Source: Pseudacidovorax intermedius
GTDB lineage: Bacteria; Pseudomonadota; Gammaproteobacteria; Burkholderiales; Burkholderiaceae_C
Assembly: GCF_003350475.1 (NCBI RefSeq)
Contig: NZ_QQAV01000014.1
Span: forward strand, 1 to 64,000
DNA length: 64,000 bases
Reading direction: 5' to 3'
A program made the position numbers and the translations under genes. The stretch's first letter is position 1; each line of letters starts with the position of its first letter. The notes beneath the pieces are model-generated. The model saw only the letters and a program-made list of their open reading frames with translations. It was not told where the DNA came from and made no database searches. This document shows positions 1-10,140 of this stretch, piece by piece.

Positions 1-87
1 TTTTTACTCAGAAGCCACCGTCACTACCTCAAACCCCTCACCAGCCAAACTCAGCTACAAAACTGCGTGTCAGTCAGCGAGCCAGCC

Positions 88-117
88 AGTATACGAGGGT
101 TTTCGATAGGGACGCAA
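88..117 (-). promoter_or_regulatory. Candidate sigma70 promoter reading out of the window
   Basis: On the minus strand TTGCGT (112-117) is followed after 18 bp by TATACT (88-93), a good match to -35/-10 boxes. Transcription would start near position 80 and run leftwards off the window. The target gene is not visible, so this rests on consensus match alone. Confidence 0.4.
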
Positions 118-131
118 GAGACGTCCTACAA

Positions 132-162
132 AAATTTTCAAACGGCGGGGAGCATGCCCGCC
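132..162 (-). terminator. Hairpin with T-rich tail, possible uvrA terminator
   Basis: On the minus strand GGCGGG and CCCGCC form a 6-bp stem around a 7-nt loop, followed by GTTTGAAAATTTTTG. It lies about 300 nt past the uvrA stop, far for a dedicated terminator. It may end uvrA transcription just before the leftward promoter at 88-117. Confidence 0.35.
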
Positions 163-458
163 TCGGGGGCGACCGGGCCCACCGGGGGCTGACAAACAAG
201 GGGCACGCAAACGGGACTGACGACCGACGAGGCAGGGAGTTTCTCTGGAATGTCATGTCCCACGGCTGTTCGACGGCCCAGGAGCACATCCGCCATCGGC
301 CAGTCGAGACACACCCCTTATAGAAGTAGATGCACAAAAGCAGCGGCCAGCACCAGACGTACCTTCTCACGCGTCTTCCGCGCGGCCCCGCAGCCGAGAT
401 GAAGCGACTGGCCAGTCACCCGCACAAGCCAGCCCTTGCTGCCGTACTTCCAGCCCCG

Positions 459-3400
459 TCACACCCGAACAGCCCCGCGCTCCAGAACTGAACGCAGCGC
501 GACGCCCGTGTGTGTGCCTTGCGCGACCACATCCTCGGGCGGCGCCGACGCCACCACCCGTCCGCCGCCGGATCCACCTTCCGGCCCCAGATCGACGATC
601 CAGTCGGCTTCGGCGATGAGGTCGAGGTCATGCTCGATGACGACGACGCTGTGATTGGCATTGACCAGCCGATGCAACACGTGGATCAGCTTCTCGACAT
701 CCGCCATGTGCAGGCCGACCGTGGGCTCGTCCAGCACATACAAGGTGTGGGGCGCCTTGTTGCCGCGGCGCGTGACGTCGTCGCGCACCTTGCTCAGCTC
801 GGTCACCAGCTTGATCCGCTGCGCCTCGCCGCCCGACAGCGTCGGTGAAGGCTGCCCCAGCGTGAGGTAACCCAGCCCCACATCCTTGAGCAACTGCAGC
901 GGATGGCTGATGTTCGGCATGCTGGCGAAGAACGCGACGGCCTCGTCCACCTCCATCTGCAGCACGTCGCCGATGCTCTTGCCGCGCCAGGTGACGGCCA
1001 GCGTCTCCGGGTTGAAACGCGCACCGTGGCAGACCTCACAAGGCACCTTCACGTCGGGCAGGAAGCTCATCTCGATGGTGCGCACGCCCGCGCCCTCGCA
1101 GCCGGGGCAGCGGCCTTCGCCAGTGTTGAAGCTGAAGCGGCCCGGGCCGTAGCCGCGGGCCTTGGCTTCCAGCGTGTCCGCGAAGAGCTTGCGGATGGTG
1201 TCCCAGAAACCGATGTAGGTGGCGGGGCAACTGCGCGGCGTCTTGCCGATGGGGGTTTGGTCGACCTCGAGCACGCGGTCGATCTCCTCGTAGCCGGCCA
1301 CGCCAGTACAGCCGACCCACCGGGGGCGCTTGCCCGCCGCGTCGGCATCACGACCGGCCTTGGTCATGCGCTGCTGCACGATGGCCTGCACGTTGGCCAG
1401 CAGCACGTCGCGCGCCAGCGTGGACTTGCCCGAACCGCTGACGCCGGTGACCACCACCAGGCGGTTGAGCGGAATGCTCACGTCGACCGACTGCAGGTTG
1501 TGCAGGTTCGCGCCCGCCACGGCGAGCCAGGACACGGCGCCCTCGCCTTCCTCGGCCGTCTCTGAGACCAGGCGACGCGCATGCAGCGGATGGCGGATCG
1601 CGTCGCGCAGATACCGGCCGGTCAGCGATTCCTCGGACTGCTGGACTTCGTCCACGGTGCCCTGCGCGACCAGACGGCCGCCGCGCTTGCCCGCGCTGGG
1701 GCCGATATCGATCACATGGTCGGCGCGGCGGATGGTGTCCTCGTCATGCTCGACCACCACCAGCGTGTTGCCCTTGTCGCCCAGCTTGTGCAGCGCATCC
1801 AGCAGGATCTGGTTGTCGCGCGCATGCAGGCCGATGGTCGGCTCGTCCAGCACGTAGCACACGCCCTGCAGGTTGCTGCCCAGTTGCGCCGCCAGGCGGA
1901 TGCGCTGCGCCTCGCCCCCGCTGAGCGTGGGCGCGCCGCGGTCCAGCGTCAGGTAGCCCAGGCCGACTTCCTCCAGGAATTCGAGCCGGCTGCCGATCTC
2001 GGGAATCAGATCCCGTGCGATATCGGCCTGCCGGCCTTCCAGCGCCAGGGACTCGACCCAGCGCCGCACGTCCGTCACCGACAGCCGCGCGATTTCGGCG
2101 ATGCCGACGCCCGCGAACTTGACCGCCCGCGCCGTGGCATTGAGCCGCGTGCCTTCACAGGTGGGGCAGACGGTGTCGCCCACATCCTCCGCCTCGGGCT
2201 CGGCGAAGGTCTGCTCGCGGCCGCGCTGGTCGTCGGCCAACACCGAGTCGTCGAAGACCTTGCGTTGCTCGCGCGTGAGCTTGACGCCGGTGCCCACGCA
2301 GTCGGGGCACCAACCGTGCTTGCTGTTGTAGCTGAACAGGCGCGGGTCGAGTTCCGCATACGAGGTGGCGCACACCGGGCAGGCGCGCAGCGTGGAGAAC
2401 ACATGCGCATGGCCGATGCCGGCCGTCGACTGCCCCCCCTCCATCGCGGCCCGCAACGCGTCGATGTTGGACAGCACTTGCACCACGCCCTTGCCATGCT
2501 CCAGTGCCGAGGTCACGGCCTGACGCAGCAGCGACTCTCCCGCCGGCAGCACGTCCACGCTGGCCACGGGCAGTTCGATGCTGTGTTCCTTGAAGCGGTC
2601 CAGCCGCGGAAAGCCGGCGGTCGGCAGGAACTGGCCATCCACCCGCAAATGCGTGTAGCCGCGCGGACGCGCCCAGTCCGCCAGCTCGGTGTAGACGCCC
2701 TTGCGGTTCGTCACCAGCGGCGCCAGCAGGCCGACGTGCTGGCCGCGGAACTGCCGCATGACCTGGGCGACGATGCTGTCGGGCGTCTGCGGCTGCACGG
2801 CGGCGCCGTCGAACACGCAGTGCTGGATGCCCAGCTTGACGTACAGCAGCCGCAGGAAGTGCCAGACCTCGGTCGTGGTGCCCACCGTGCTCTTGCGGCC
2901 GCCGCGCGACAGCCGCTGCTCGATGGCCACCGTGGGCGGAATGCCGTAGACCGCGTCCACTTCCGGCCGGCCCGCGGGCTGCACGATGCTGCGGGCATAG
3001 GCATTGAGCGACTCAAGGTAGCGCCGCTGCCCTTCGTTGAACAGGATGTCGAAGGCCAGCGTCGACTTGCCCGAACCGCTCACGCCCGTCACCACGCTGA
3101 ACTTGCCGCGCGGGATGTCCACGCTCAGGTTCTTGAGGTTGTGCTCGCGCGCGTTGACGATCTCGATGGCGTCGCGGCCCGGCGCAGGCACCGGGCGGTA
3201 CCGCGCGGCCGATTCCCGCACGACGCGCGCCGCGGGCCCGAGCGCCGTCTCGTAGGCGGCGAGGGCCATCCCGGTGTGCGTGCCCGGCATCTCGCGCACC
3301 TGCTCGGGCGTGCCCTGGGCCACGATGCGTCCGCCGCCGTCGCCGCCCTCCGGGCCCAGGTCGATGACCCAGTCGCTGGCGCGGATCACGTCCAGGTTGT

Positions 3401-6374
3401 GCTCGATCACCACCAGCGAATGGCCGGCGTCGAGCAGCTTGCGCAGGGCTCGCATCAGGCGGGCGATGTCGTCGAAATGCAGGCCCGTGGTCGGCTCGTC
3501 GAAGAGGAAGAGCGTGCCCTTCTTCGCCAGCGGCTGGCGCGACTTGCTGCCGCCGCCGGCCGCCTCGGCCAGGAAGCCGGCGAGCTTGAGGCGCTGCGCC
3601 TCGCCGCCCGACAGCGTGGGCACGGGCTGGCCCAGCTTCACATAGTCCAGGCCCACATCGACGATGGGCTGCAGCACGCGCTGCACTTCCCTGTCGTTGG
3701 CGAACACGGCCAGGGCCTCGGCCACGGTGAGGTCTAGGACGTCGGCGACGTTGTAGACGCCCATGCCCATGCGGCCGGCGCTTGGTGCGTCCGGGGTTGG
3801 CTGCGAGGTCGAGCGGGTTGAGCCGGCTTCGACAGGCTCAGCCCGAACGGTGGGGGCGTGCTGAGCCCGCGCGGAGGGGGCGTGCTCAGCCTGATCGGTG
3901 CGGGCGGGCGCAGCCCGGTGGGCGGGAGCTTGCTCGGCCCGAACGGTCCTCGGGCGTTCGATGGTGACTTCCAGGATCTCCGGCCGGTAGCGCTTGCCAT
4001 CGCAGTCGGGGCAGCGCAGGTACACGTCCGACAGGAACTGCATCTCCACATGCTCGAAGCCCGAGCCACCGCAAGTCGGGCAGCGGCCGTCCCCGGAGTT
4101 GAAGCTGAACTTGGCCGCCGTATAGCCGCGCTGCTTCGCCAGCGGCGCGGTGGCGAAGATCTCGCGCACCGCGTCCCATGCGCCAACATAGCTGGCCGGG
4201 TTGGAGCGCGCCGTCTTGCCGATGGGCGACTGGTCGACGAAGACGACGTCCGACAGGTGATCGGCACCCAGCAGTCGGTCATGTGCGCCCGCCGTCTCGG
4301 TGGGCTTGCCGAAGTGGCGCATCAGCGCCGGCGCCAGCACGTCCTGGATCAGCGTGGACTTGCCGGAGCCGCTGACGCCGGTGATGGCCACCAGGCGCTG
4401 CAGCGGGATGTCCACCGTCACGTCCTGCAGGTTGTGCTCGCGCGCGCCTTCCAGGATGAGCCGCGGCGTGTTCTCGGAGACGAGCCGCTTGAAGCCCATG
4501 CCGATGTGCTTGCGCCCGCCCATGTATTCGCCCGTGAGCGTGTCGGCGCCACGCAGCTCGTCGACGGTGCCGTCGAACACGATCTGCCCGCCGCGCGCGC
4601 CGGGGCCCGGGCCCATGTCGATCACGCGGTCGGCCGCGATCATCACGGCCGGGTCATGCTCCACCACCACCAGCGTGTTGCCCGCATCGCGCAGGCGCTG
4701 CATGGCCTGGGTGATGCGGTCCATGTCGCGCGGGTGCAGGCCGATGCTGGGCTCGTCCAGCACGAACAGCGTGTTGACCAGCGAGGTGCCCAGCGCGGTC
4801 GTCAGGTTGATGCGCTGCACCTCGCCGCCGGAGAGCGTGCGGCTCTGCCGGTCGAGCGTGAGGTAGCCGATGCCCACGTCGTGCAGGTAGCGCAGGCGGG
4901 TGGTGATTTCTTCGTGCAGCAGCTTGAGGGCCTGGGCTTCGCCCTCGACCACGCCGCCGGTGGGCAGCGCCAGCCGGTCGAAAAATTGCCGCAGCCGCTC
5001 GATGGGCATCAGCATCAGGTCGTGCAGGCACAGGCCGGGCAGCGCCTCCAGCTGCTCGCGCGACCACTTCACGCCGACCGGCATGAAGCGCTTGGCGGGG
5101 GCGAGCGCGGCGTCCGCATCGTCCTTGCCGCCGACGCGCCACAGCAGGCTTTCGAGCTTGAGCCGCGCGCCGCCGCAGGCCGGGCAGGGCGTGTAGCTGC
5201 GGTACTTGGACAGCAGCACCCGGATGTGCATCTTGTACGCCTTGCTCTCCAGGTAGCCGAAGAAGCGCCGGATGCCGTACCACTGCTTGTTCCAGTTGCC
5301 TTCCTTGAAGTTGGGCGTGCCCTCGATCACCCAGTGCTTCTGCTCGGGCGTGAGCTTGTTCCAGGGCGTGTCGCGCGGAATGCCGGCCGATTCGGCATGA
5401 CGCATCAGGTCGTCCTGCGCTTCCTGCCAGGCGGGTGTCTGGATCGGCTTGATCGCGCCCGCGCGCAGCGTGAGCTTGTCGTTGGGAATGACCAGGTTGA
5501 AGTCCACCCCGATCACCCGGCCGAAGCCGCGGCAGGTGTCGCAGGCGCCCACCGCCGAGTTGAAGCTGAACATCGACGGGATCGGGTCCGCATAGCGGAT
5601 GTCGCTCTCGGGGCAGTGCAGGCCGGTGGAGAACTTCCAGGTCTCGGCCTCGCCGCCCTCTTCCGCCGGCAGCGCATGCACCGTCACCCGGCCGGTGCCG
5701 CGCTTGAGCGCCACCTCCAGCGCCTCGATCACCCGCGCGCGCTCGGTGTTCGCGATGCGGAAGCGGTCGGCCACCACGTCCAGCACCTTGCGCGGGCCGG
5801 TGGGCGTGCCCACCTCGCGCTGCGCATGCACGCGGGTGAAGCCGCTGGCCGACAGCCACTGCTCCACCTCCGCCTCGCTGGTGCCGCCCGGCAGTTCGAC
5901 CGGGAAGGTGACCACCACGCGCGGATCGCCAGCCGCCGCGGCACGCGCCTGCAGCTCGGCATAGATGGAATCGGGCGTGTCGTGGCGTACCGGCAGCGCG
6001 GTCTCGCGGTCGAACAGCCGGCTCGCCCGCGCGAACAGCATCTTCAGATGGTCGTTCAGCTCCGTCATCGTGCCGACCGTGGAGCGCGAGCTGCGCACCG
6101 GGTTGGTCTGGTCGATGGCGATGGCGGGCGGCACACCCTCCACCTTGTCGACGGCCGGCTTGTCCATGCGGTCCAGGAACTGGCGCGCATAGGCCGAGAA
6201 GGTCTCCACATAGCGGCGCTGGCCCTCGGCATACAGGGTGTCGAACACCAGGCTGGACTTGCCCGAGCCGCTGGGCCCGGTGACCACCGTCATCTCGCCC
6301 GTGCGGATGTCCAGATCGATGTTGCGGAGGTTGTGCTGGCGAGCGCCGCGGATGCGGATGGAACCCTGTGTCAT
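459..6374 (-). CDS. uvrA: Double-length (tandem) UvrA-like excinuclease ATPase
   Basis: Encodes about 1971 aa, roughly twice a normal UvrA (~940 aa). Four ABC nucleotide-binding units are visible. Walker A motifs of the form G(P/V)SGSGKS lie near residues 33, 666, 1096 and 1645, and four TLSGGE signatures are each followed by a DEP Walker B. CxxC zinc-finger pairs occur in both halves. UvrA is the damage-recognition ATPase of UvrABC nucleotide excision repair and normally acts as a dimer, so this looks like a covalent dimer. Such long paralogues occur in Burkholderiales, and a standard uvrA may exist elsewhere in the genome. The ATG at 6374 is chosen because MTQGSIRIRG leads directly into the family start. 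Odd feature: a roughly 70-residue Ala/Arg/Pro-rich insertion at about residues 806-878, encoded by a minisatellite. Whether it performs repair itself cannot be read from sequence. Confidence 0.9.
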   Translation of the reverse strand: MTQGSIRIRGARQHNLRNIDLDIRTGEMTVVTGPSGSGKSSLVFDTLYAEGQRRYVETFSAYARQFLDRMDKPAVDKVEGVPPAIAIDQTNPVRSSRSTVGTMTELNDHLKMLFARASRLFDRETALPVRHDTPDSIYAELQARAAAAGDPRVVVTFPVELPGGTSEAEVEQWLSASGFTRVHAQREVGTPTGPRKVLDVVADRFRIANTERARVIEALEVALKRGTGRVTVHALPAEEGGEAETWKFSTGLHCPESDIRYADPIPSMFSFNSAVGACDTCRGFGRVIGVDFNLVIPNDKLTLRAGAIKPIQTPAWQEAQDDLMRHAESAGIPRDTPWNKLTPEQKHWVIEGTPNFKEGNWNKQWYGIRRFFGYLESKAYKMHIRVLLSKYRSYTPCPACGGARLKLESLLWRVGGKDDADAALAPAKRFMPVGVKWSREQLEALPGLCLHDLMLMPIERLRQFFDRLALPTGGVVEGEAQALKLLHEEITTRLRYLHDVGIGYLTLDRQSRTLSGGEVQRINLTTALGTSLVNTLFVLDEPSIGLHPRDMDRITQAMQRLRDAGNTLVVVEHDPAVMIAADRVIDMGPGPGARGGQIVFDGTVDELRGADTLTGEYMGGRKHIGMGFKRLVSENTPRLILEGAREHNLQDVTVDIPLQRLVAITGVSGSGKSTLIQDVLAPALMRHFGKPTETAGAHDRLLGADHLSDVVFVDQSPIGKTARSNPASYVGAWDAVREIFATAPLAKQRGYTAAKFSFNSGDGRCPTCGGSGFEHVEMQFLSDVYLRCPDCDGKRYRPEILEVTIERPRTVRAEQAPAHRAAPARTDQAEHAPSARAQHAPTVRAEPVEAGSTRSTSQPTPDAPSAGRMGMGVYNVADVLDLTVAEALAVFANDREVQRVLQPIVDVGLDYVKLGQPVPTLSGGEAQRLKLAGFLAEAAGGGSKSRQPLAKKGTLFLFDEPTTGLHFDDIARLMRALRKLLDAGHSLVVIEHNLDVIRASDWVIDLGPEGGDGGGRIVAQGTPEQVREMPGTHTGMALAAYETALGPAARVVRESAARYRPVPAPGRDAIEIVNAREHNLKNLSVDIPRGKFSVVTGVSGSGKSTLAFDILFNEGQRRYLESLNAYARSIVQPAGRPEVDAVYGIPPTVAIEQRLSRGGRKSTVGTTTEVWHFLRLLYVKLGIQHCVFDGAAVQPQTPDSIVAQVMRQFRGQHVGLLAPLVTNRKGVYTELADWARPRGYTHLRVDGQFLPTAGFPRLDRFKEHSIELPVASVDVLPAGESLLRQAVTSALEHGKGVVQVLSNIDALRAAMEGGQSTAGIGHAHVFSTLRACPVCATSYAELDPRLFSYNSKHGWCPDCVGTGVKLTREQRKVFDDSVLADDQRGREQTFAEPEAEDVGDTVCPTCEGTRLNATARAVKFAGVGIAEIARLSVTDVRRWVESLALEGRQADIARDLIPEIGSRLEFLEEVGLGYLTLDRGAPTLSGGEAQRIRLAAQLGSNLQGVCYVLDEPTIGLHARDNQILLDALHKLGDKGNTLVVVEHDEDTIRRADHVIDIGPSAGKRGGRLVAQGTVDEVQQSEESLTGRYLRDAIRHPLHARRLVSETAEEGEGAVSWLAVAGANLHNLQSVDVSIPLNRLVVVTGVSGSGKSTLARDVLLANVQAIVQQRMTKAGRDADAAGKRPRWVGCTGVAGYEEIDRVLEVDQTPIGKTPRSCPATYIGFWDTIRKLFADTLEAKARGYGPGRFSFNTGEGRCPGCEGAGVRTIEMSFLPDVKVPCEVCHGARFNPETLAVTWRGKSIGDVLQMEVDEAVAFFASMPNISHPLQLLKDVGLGYLTLGQPSPTLSGGEAQRIKLVTELSKVRDDVTRRGNKAPHTLYVLDEPTVGLHMADVEKLIHVLHRLVNANHSVVVIEHDLDLIAEADWIVDLGPEGGSGGGRVVASAPPEDVVAQGTHTGVALRSVLERGAVRV
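3828..3850 (+). repeat. REP-type repeat arm within uvrA
   Basis: The 23-nt arm starts TTCGACAGGCTCAG and ends CCCGAACGG. It matches arms found at 32260-32319 and 58700-58760. Only one clear arm is present; the second appears decayed or replaced by the 24-bp array. Confidence 0.75.
3836..3955. repeat. In-frame 24-bp x5 degenerate minisatellite inside uvrA
   Basis: Five consecutive 24-bp units begin at 3836, 3860, 3884, 3908 and 3932. Each starts GCTCAGCC or a close variant and has a G-rich second half. Because 24 is a multiple of three the array encodes an 8-residue repeat (TVRAEQAP, AHRAAPAR, TDQAEHAP, SARAQHAP, TVRAEPVE) without breaking the frame. It continues directly from a REP-type arm (3828-3850), from which it probably expanded. 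Confidence 0.8.
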
Positions 6375-6603
6375 GCGTGCCTTGGGGGTGGGGGCAGAGA
6401 TTCTAGGAACGCGAACCCACCCGCACCGGCGCAAGGCTTTGGCCGGAATCCAGCCCCACGACCATCGCCGGAGTCAGGTCCGCACCGTGCGGAGCGGGGT
6501 CGGCGCAGGCGTGCTGCACCGGTCGCGGCTCGTACCTTGCCCCGGACGCGGGCACCGCCGCGCGGGATAACGCCGATGACAAACGTCAGCATGGCGACTA
6601 AGA

Positions 6604-6613
6604 TTTGATCAAA
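6604..6613. promoter_or_regulatory. Candidate GntR operator palindrome
   Basis: TTTGATCAAA is a perfect 10-bp palindrome 19 nt before the GntR start, followed by CATCAAA, in the 258-nt divergent region between uvrA and gntR. Its position suits autoregulation by the FadR-type regulator. This is inference from symmetry and position only. Confidence 0.4.
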
Positions 6614-6632
6614 CATCAAAACTCCGACCCGC

Positions 6633-7379
6633 ATGGCTCTCGCCTCCCCGTCCGACGCGTCGGCCACCGACACCCTGGGCCTGCTCAAGCCGATCACGCG
6701 CTCGTCCGTGAACGAGTCGGTGTACCAGGCACTGCGCAACAAGCTCATGAACGGCGAATTCCGCGCCGGCCAGCCGCTGGGTATCCAGTACCTGGCCGAT
6801 GCGCTGGGCACCAGCACCATGCCCGTGCGGGAGGCGCTGCGGCGGCTGGTGGCCCAGCAGGGGCTGGAGCCATTGCCCAACGGCACCACGCGCGTGCCCC
6901 TGATCACCCGCGACAAGCTGGCCGACATCCGCCGCGTGCGGATGCTGGTGGAAGGCCAGGCCACCGAATGGGCCACGCCGCGGCTCCTGCCCGCCCAGCT
7001 GGACGAACTGGACGACATGGCCCGGCGCATCACGCGGGCGCGGCACGCCCCCGAGAGCCTGCCCGCCAGCCTGGAGATGAACCTGGTCTTCCACTTCACC
7101 ATCTACCAGGCCGCGCAGTCGCCGGTGCTCATTGCCATGATCGAAAGTCTGTGGCTGCAATCGGGCGCCTACCTGCGCGCCACGCGCGCGTACCTGCACA
7201 CCGACGAGCAGCCCTCCGACCATCTGCACGAACAGACCGTGGCCGCCCTGCGCGCGGGCGACGCCGCCGGGGCGCGCCGCTGCATGGAGCAGGACATCGC
7301 CTGGGTCTTCGACCGCCTCGACCCCGAACTGCCCGATCACCCCCCTTCCACGCCCTTGAAGATCCGCCCCACACCATGA
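6633..7379 (+). CDS. GntR-family (FadR subfamily) transcriptional regulator
   Basis: The 248-aa protein has an N-terminal winged helix-turn-helix (about residues 20-90, with [10 protein letters not shown] typical of GntR recognition helices) and a helical FCD-type ligand domain after residue 100. FadR-type GntR proteins usually sense a small acid and repress the adjoining catabolic operon. Its stop overlaps the start of the downstream dehydratase (ATGA), so it is co-transcribed with, and probably regulates, the sugar-acid operon to 13386. The effector is unknown. Confidence 0.88.
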   Translation: MALASPSDASATDTLGLLKPITRSSVNESVYQALRNKLMNGEFRAGQPLGIQYLADALGTSTMPVREALRRLVAQQGLEPLPNGTTRVPLITRDKLADIRRVRMLVEGQATEWATPRLLPAQLDELDDMARRITRARHAPESLPASLEMNLVFHFTIYQAAQSPVLIAMIESLWLQSGAYLRATRAYLHTDEQPSDHLHEQTVAALRAGDAAGARRCMEQDIAWVFDRLDPELPDHPPSTPLKIRPTP

Positions 7380-9148
7380 CCGACCAACCCCGCTCCCTGC
7401 ACAAGCACCGTTCCCGCGCCGTCACCGAAGGCCCGGGCCGCGCCGCCCACCGCGGCTTCCTGCGCGCCACCGGCATGGACGACGAAACGCTCGCCAAGTC
7501 GATGGTCGGCATCGTCAGCACCGCCGGCGACAACACGCCCTGCTCCAAGTCGCTCGGGCCGCAGGCCGACTACGCCCGCCTGGGCGTGGCCGAGGGCGGC
7601 GGCCATCCTGTGAGCTTCACCACCATCTCGGTCTCCGACGGCACCTCCATGGGCCACGACGGCATGCGCATGAGCCTGCTGTCGCGCGAGCTGATCGCCG
7701 ACAGCGTGGAGCTGGCCGTGCGTGGCCATGCCTACGACGGCTTGGTCACCTTCGGCGGTTGCGACAAGACGCTGCCCGGGATGATGATGGCCATGGTGCG
7801 GCTGAACGTGCCTTCGGTCTTCGTCTATGGCGGCTCGATGCTGCCGGGCTATTCGCCCGAGGGCGAGGAGCGCACGGTGCTCACCGCCATCGAAGGCACC
7901 GGCCGCCACCAGACCGGCGCCATCACGCTCAAGCAGTTGGACCAGATCGAGCGCACCTGCGCCATGACCGTGGGCGCCTGCCCCGGCCAGTTCACGGCCA
8001 ACACCATGGCCATGGTGGGCGAGGCGCTGGGCCTGTCGCTGCTGGGCACGGCCACCATCCCGGCCGTATACAGCGAACGTCTGGCGCTGGCGCGCCGCGC
8101 CGGGCTGCGCGTGATGCAGATCATCGAGAACGGCGGCCCGCTGCCACGCGAGCTGATCACCCGCGAGAGCCTGGAGAACGCCTGCGCCGCCGTGGCCGCC
8201 ACCGGCGGCAGCACCAATGCCGCGCTTCACATCCCGGCCATCGCGCACGAGGCCGGCATCGCCTTCACCTTCGACGACGTGGCGCGCGTGTTCCAGCGCA
8301 CGCCGCTGGTGGCCGACCTGTCGCCCGGCGGCCGCTACCTGGCCAAGGACTTGAACGTCATCGGCGGCGTGCCGGTGGTGCTCAATGCGCTGCTGCAGAG
8401 CGGCCATCTGCATGGCCACACGATGACCGTCACCGGCCGCACGCTGGCCGAGGAGCTGGCCGCCTTCCCCGGACCGGACGGGCGCATCGTGCGCGAATCG
8501 GCCAAGCCCATCCATGCCTCGGGCGGGCTGGTCGTGCTCAAGGGCAACCTGTGCCCCGACGGCGCCCTCATCAAGATCGCCGGCCTCAAGTCGCTGCAGT
8601 TCGACGGCCGCGCCCGCGTCTTCGAGACCGAGGAGGACTGCATGAAGACCGTCGCCGCCCAGGCCTACGAGCCGGGCGACGTGCTGGTGATCCGCAACGA
8701 AGGCCCGCGCGGCGGCCCCGGCATGCGCGAGATGCTGGCCGTCACGGCCGCCATCTACGGCCAGGGTCGCGGCGAGCAGGTCGCGCTGCTGACCGACGGC
8801 CGCTTCTCCGGCGCCACGCGCGGCATGTGCATCGGCTACGCGAGCCCCGAGTCGGCGGCCGGTGGGCCCATCGCCCTGGTGCAGGACGGCGACCGCATCC
8901 GCATCGACGCGGCAGCCGGCAGCATCGTGCTGGACGTGGACGAGACCGAACTCGAACGCCGTCGCGCCGCGGCCAAGCCCTTCCAGCGCGAACGCCTGGC
9001 CGGCGCGCTGGAGAAATACGCCAAGCTGGTCGGTCCCACCCACCTGGGCGCCGTCACGCATTCGGGCTGCGTCGATTGGCCCTATCCGGAAGAGGACCAG
9101 GTGCCGTCGCTCGGCGAAGGCCTGGGCGACAAGGACGCACAGCGATGA
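7376..9148 (+). CDS. IlvD/Edd-family dehydratase (sugar-acid dehydratase)
   Basis: A 590-aa protein of the IlvD/Edd family, Fe-S enzymes that dehydrate dihydroxy acids or sugar acids to 2-keto acids. Visible marks are the Cys near DNTPCSKSL, the GGCDKTLPG cysteine, [14 protein letters not shown] and the C-terminal [11 protein letters not shown]. The three conserved cysteines are those expected of the cluster ligands. It starts inside the gntR stop (ATGA) and leads an operon of oxidoreductases and an isomerase rather than branched-chain biosynthesis genes. A sugar-acid dehydratase such as a xylonate or gluconate type is therefore likelier than housekeeping IlvD. The substrate is not determinable. 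Confidence 0.85.
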   Translation: MTDQPRSLHKHRSRAVTEGPGRAAHRGFLRATGMDDETLAKSMVGIVSTAGDNTPCSKSLGPQADYARLGVAEGGGHPVSFTTISVSDGTSMGHDGMRMSLLSRELIADSVELAVRGHAYDGLVTFGGCDKTLPGMMMAMVRLNVPSVFVYGGSMLPGYSPEGEERTVLTAIEGTGRHQTGAITLKQLDQIERTCAMTVGACPGQFTANTMAMVGEALGLSLLGTATIPAVYSERLALARRAGLRVMQIIENGGPLPRELITRESLENACAAVAATGGSTNAALHIPAIAHEAGIAFTFDDVARVFQRTPLVADLSPGGRYLAKDLNVIGGVPVVLNALLQSGHLHGHTMTVTGRTLAEELAAFPGPDGRIVRESAKPIHASGGLVVLKGNLCPDGALIKIAGLKSLQFDGRARVFETEEDCMKTVAAQAYEPGDVLVIRNEGPRGGPGMREMLAVTAAIYGQGRGEQVALLTDGRFSGATRGMCIGYASPESAAGGPIALVQDGDRIRIDAAAGSIVLDVDETELERRRAAAKPFQRERLAGALEKYAKLVGPTHLGAVTHSGCVDWPYPEEDQVPSLGEGLGDKDAQR

Positions 9149-9194
9149 GCACCGGCCACCTGACGATGAACCGCGCGCCCCGAAAGGCTGAGCG

Positions 9195-10121
9195 ATGAGC
9201 GCCCCCGCAACACCCCGCCCGCTGACCCTGGCCTTCTGCGGCCTCGGCCTGATGGGCGCGCCCATGGTCCGCCGCCTGCTGGCCGCCGGCCACACCGTGC
9301 GCGTGTGGAACCGCTCGCCCGCCAAGGCTGCGCCGCTGGCCGCCCTGGGTGCACAGGTGGCCGCCACACCCGCCGAATCCGCTGAAGGTGCCCACGGCGC
9401 GCTGATGTGCCTGTTCGACGCCGACGCGGTCGAGTCCGTGGTCTTCGGCACCGACGGCCTGGCGCAGGTGCGCGGGTTGCGCTGGCTGGCCGACCATTCC
9501 AGCATCCATCCGCAGCGCACCCGCGACTTCGCCGCCCGGCTGCAGGCCGCCAGCGGCGCGCACTGGCTGGACGCGCCGGTCTCCGGCGGCATCGGCGGCG
9601 TGGAGGCGGGCACGCTGGCCATCATGGTCGGCGGCGAGGCCACCCATCTCGACGAAGCCTTCGGTGTCCTGCGCGCCTATGCCGGCAACATCACCCACAT
9701 GGGGTCCAGCGGCGCAGGCCAGGCCACCAAGCTGTGCAACCAGACGCTGGTGGCCACCGCCGTCGTCGCCCTGGCCGAGGCCATCGGCTTCGCCGAGCGC
9801 AACGGCATCGCCATCGAGCGGCTGGCACCGGCACTGGCGGGTGGCTGGGCAGACTCCAAGCCGCTGCAGGTCTTCGCGCCCCGCATGGCGCAAGCCCAGC
9901 CGCAGATCATCGGCGCGCTCGCCACCATGCTGAAGGACATCGACACCGTGGCGGCCGTCGCCCGCGACAGCGGCGCGCCGATGCCGGTGACCGGTGCCGT
10001 GCAGCAGGTGCTGCGCATGGCCGATGCCATGGGGCTGGGCGAGGCCGAGCTATCGGCGGTGGTCGCGCTGATGACGCCGCAGCGCCTCGACGCTTTCCTC
10101 GCGCAGGCCGGGAAGCAATGA
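9195..10121 (+). CDS. NAD(P)-dependent 3-hydroxyisobutyrate dehydrogenase-family protein
   Basis: A 308-aa beta-hydroxyacid dehydrogenase. The N-terminal Rossmann motif is GLGLMGAPM (residues ~16-24), the substrate-binding DAPVSGGIGG segment lies near residue 125, and the catalytic-lysine region GQATKLCNQ near residue 178. Family members include 3-hydroxyisobutyrate dehydrogenase, tartronate semialdehyde reductase (GlxR/GarR) and L-threonate dehydrogenase (LtnD). Next to a DenD-like epimerase and a hydroxypyruvate-isomerase-like protein, a role in C4 sugar-acid oxidation is plausible but inferred. Confidence 0.85.
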   Translation: MSAPATPRPLTLAFCGLGLMGAPMVRRLLAAGHTVRVWNRSPAKAAPLAALGAQVAATPAESAEGAHGALMCLFDADAVESVVFGTDGLAQVRGLRWLADHSSIHPQRTRDFAARLQAASGAHWLDAPVSGGIGGVEAGTLAIMVGGEATHLDEAFGVLRAYAGNITHMGSSGAGQATKLCNQTLVATAVVALAEAIGFAERNGIAIERLAPALAGGWADSKPLQVFAPRMAQAQPQIIGALATMLKDIDTVAAVARDSGAPMPVTGAVQQVLRMADAMGLGEAELSAVVALMTPQRLDAFLAQAGKQ

Positions 10122-10140
10122 AGCATCTCCGACAAAGATG

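Larger units (their letters stand above)
1..458. other. Gene-free left edge of the window
   Basis: No convincing coding region lies here. The only sizeable open frame (98 codons, minus strand, 74-370) has no family resemblance and contains the hairpin and promoter-like elements listed separately. The stretch separates the 3' end of the double uvrA from whatever lies to the left of the window. I see a hairpin with a T-rich flank and a sigma70-like promoter, both reading leftwards, and nothing else. Confidence 0.6.

Noticed and set aside
74-370. 98-codon minus-strand open frame at the left edge
   Set aside because: No family resemblance, odd Cys/Arg/Pro composition, and it overlaps a hairpin and a promoter-like element.
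1581-6608. Very long plus-strand open frames opposite uvrA
   Set aside because: Antisense reading of a high-GC gene; His/Arg/Gln/Ala-rich with no recognisable domain.
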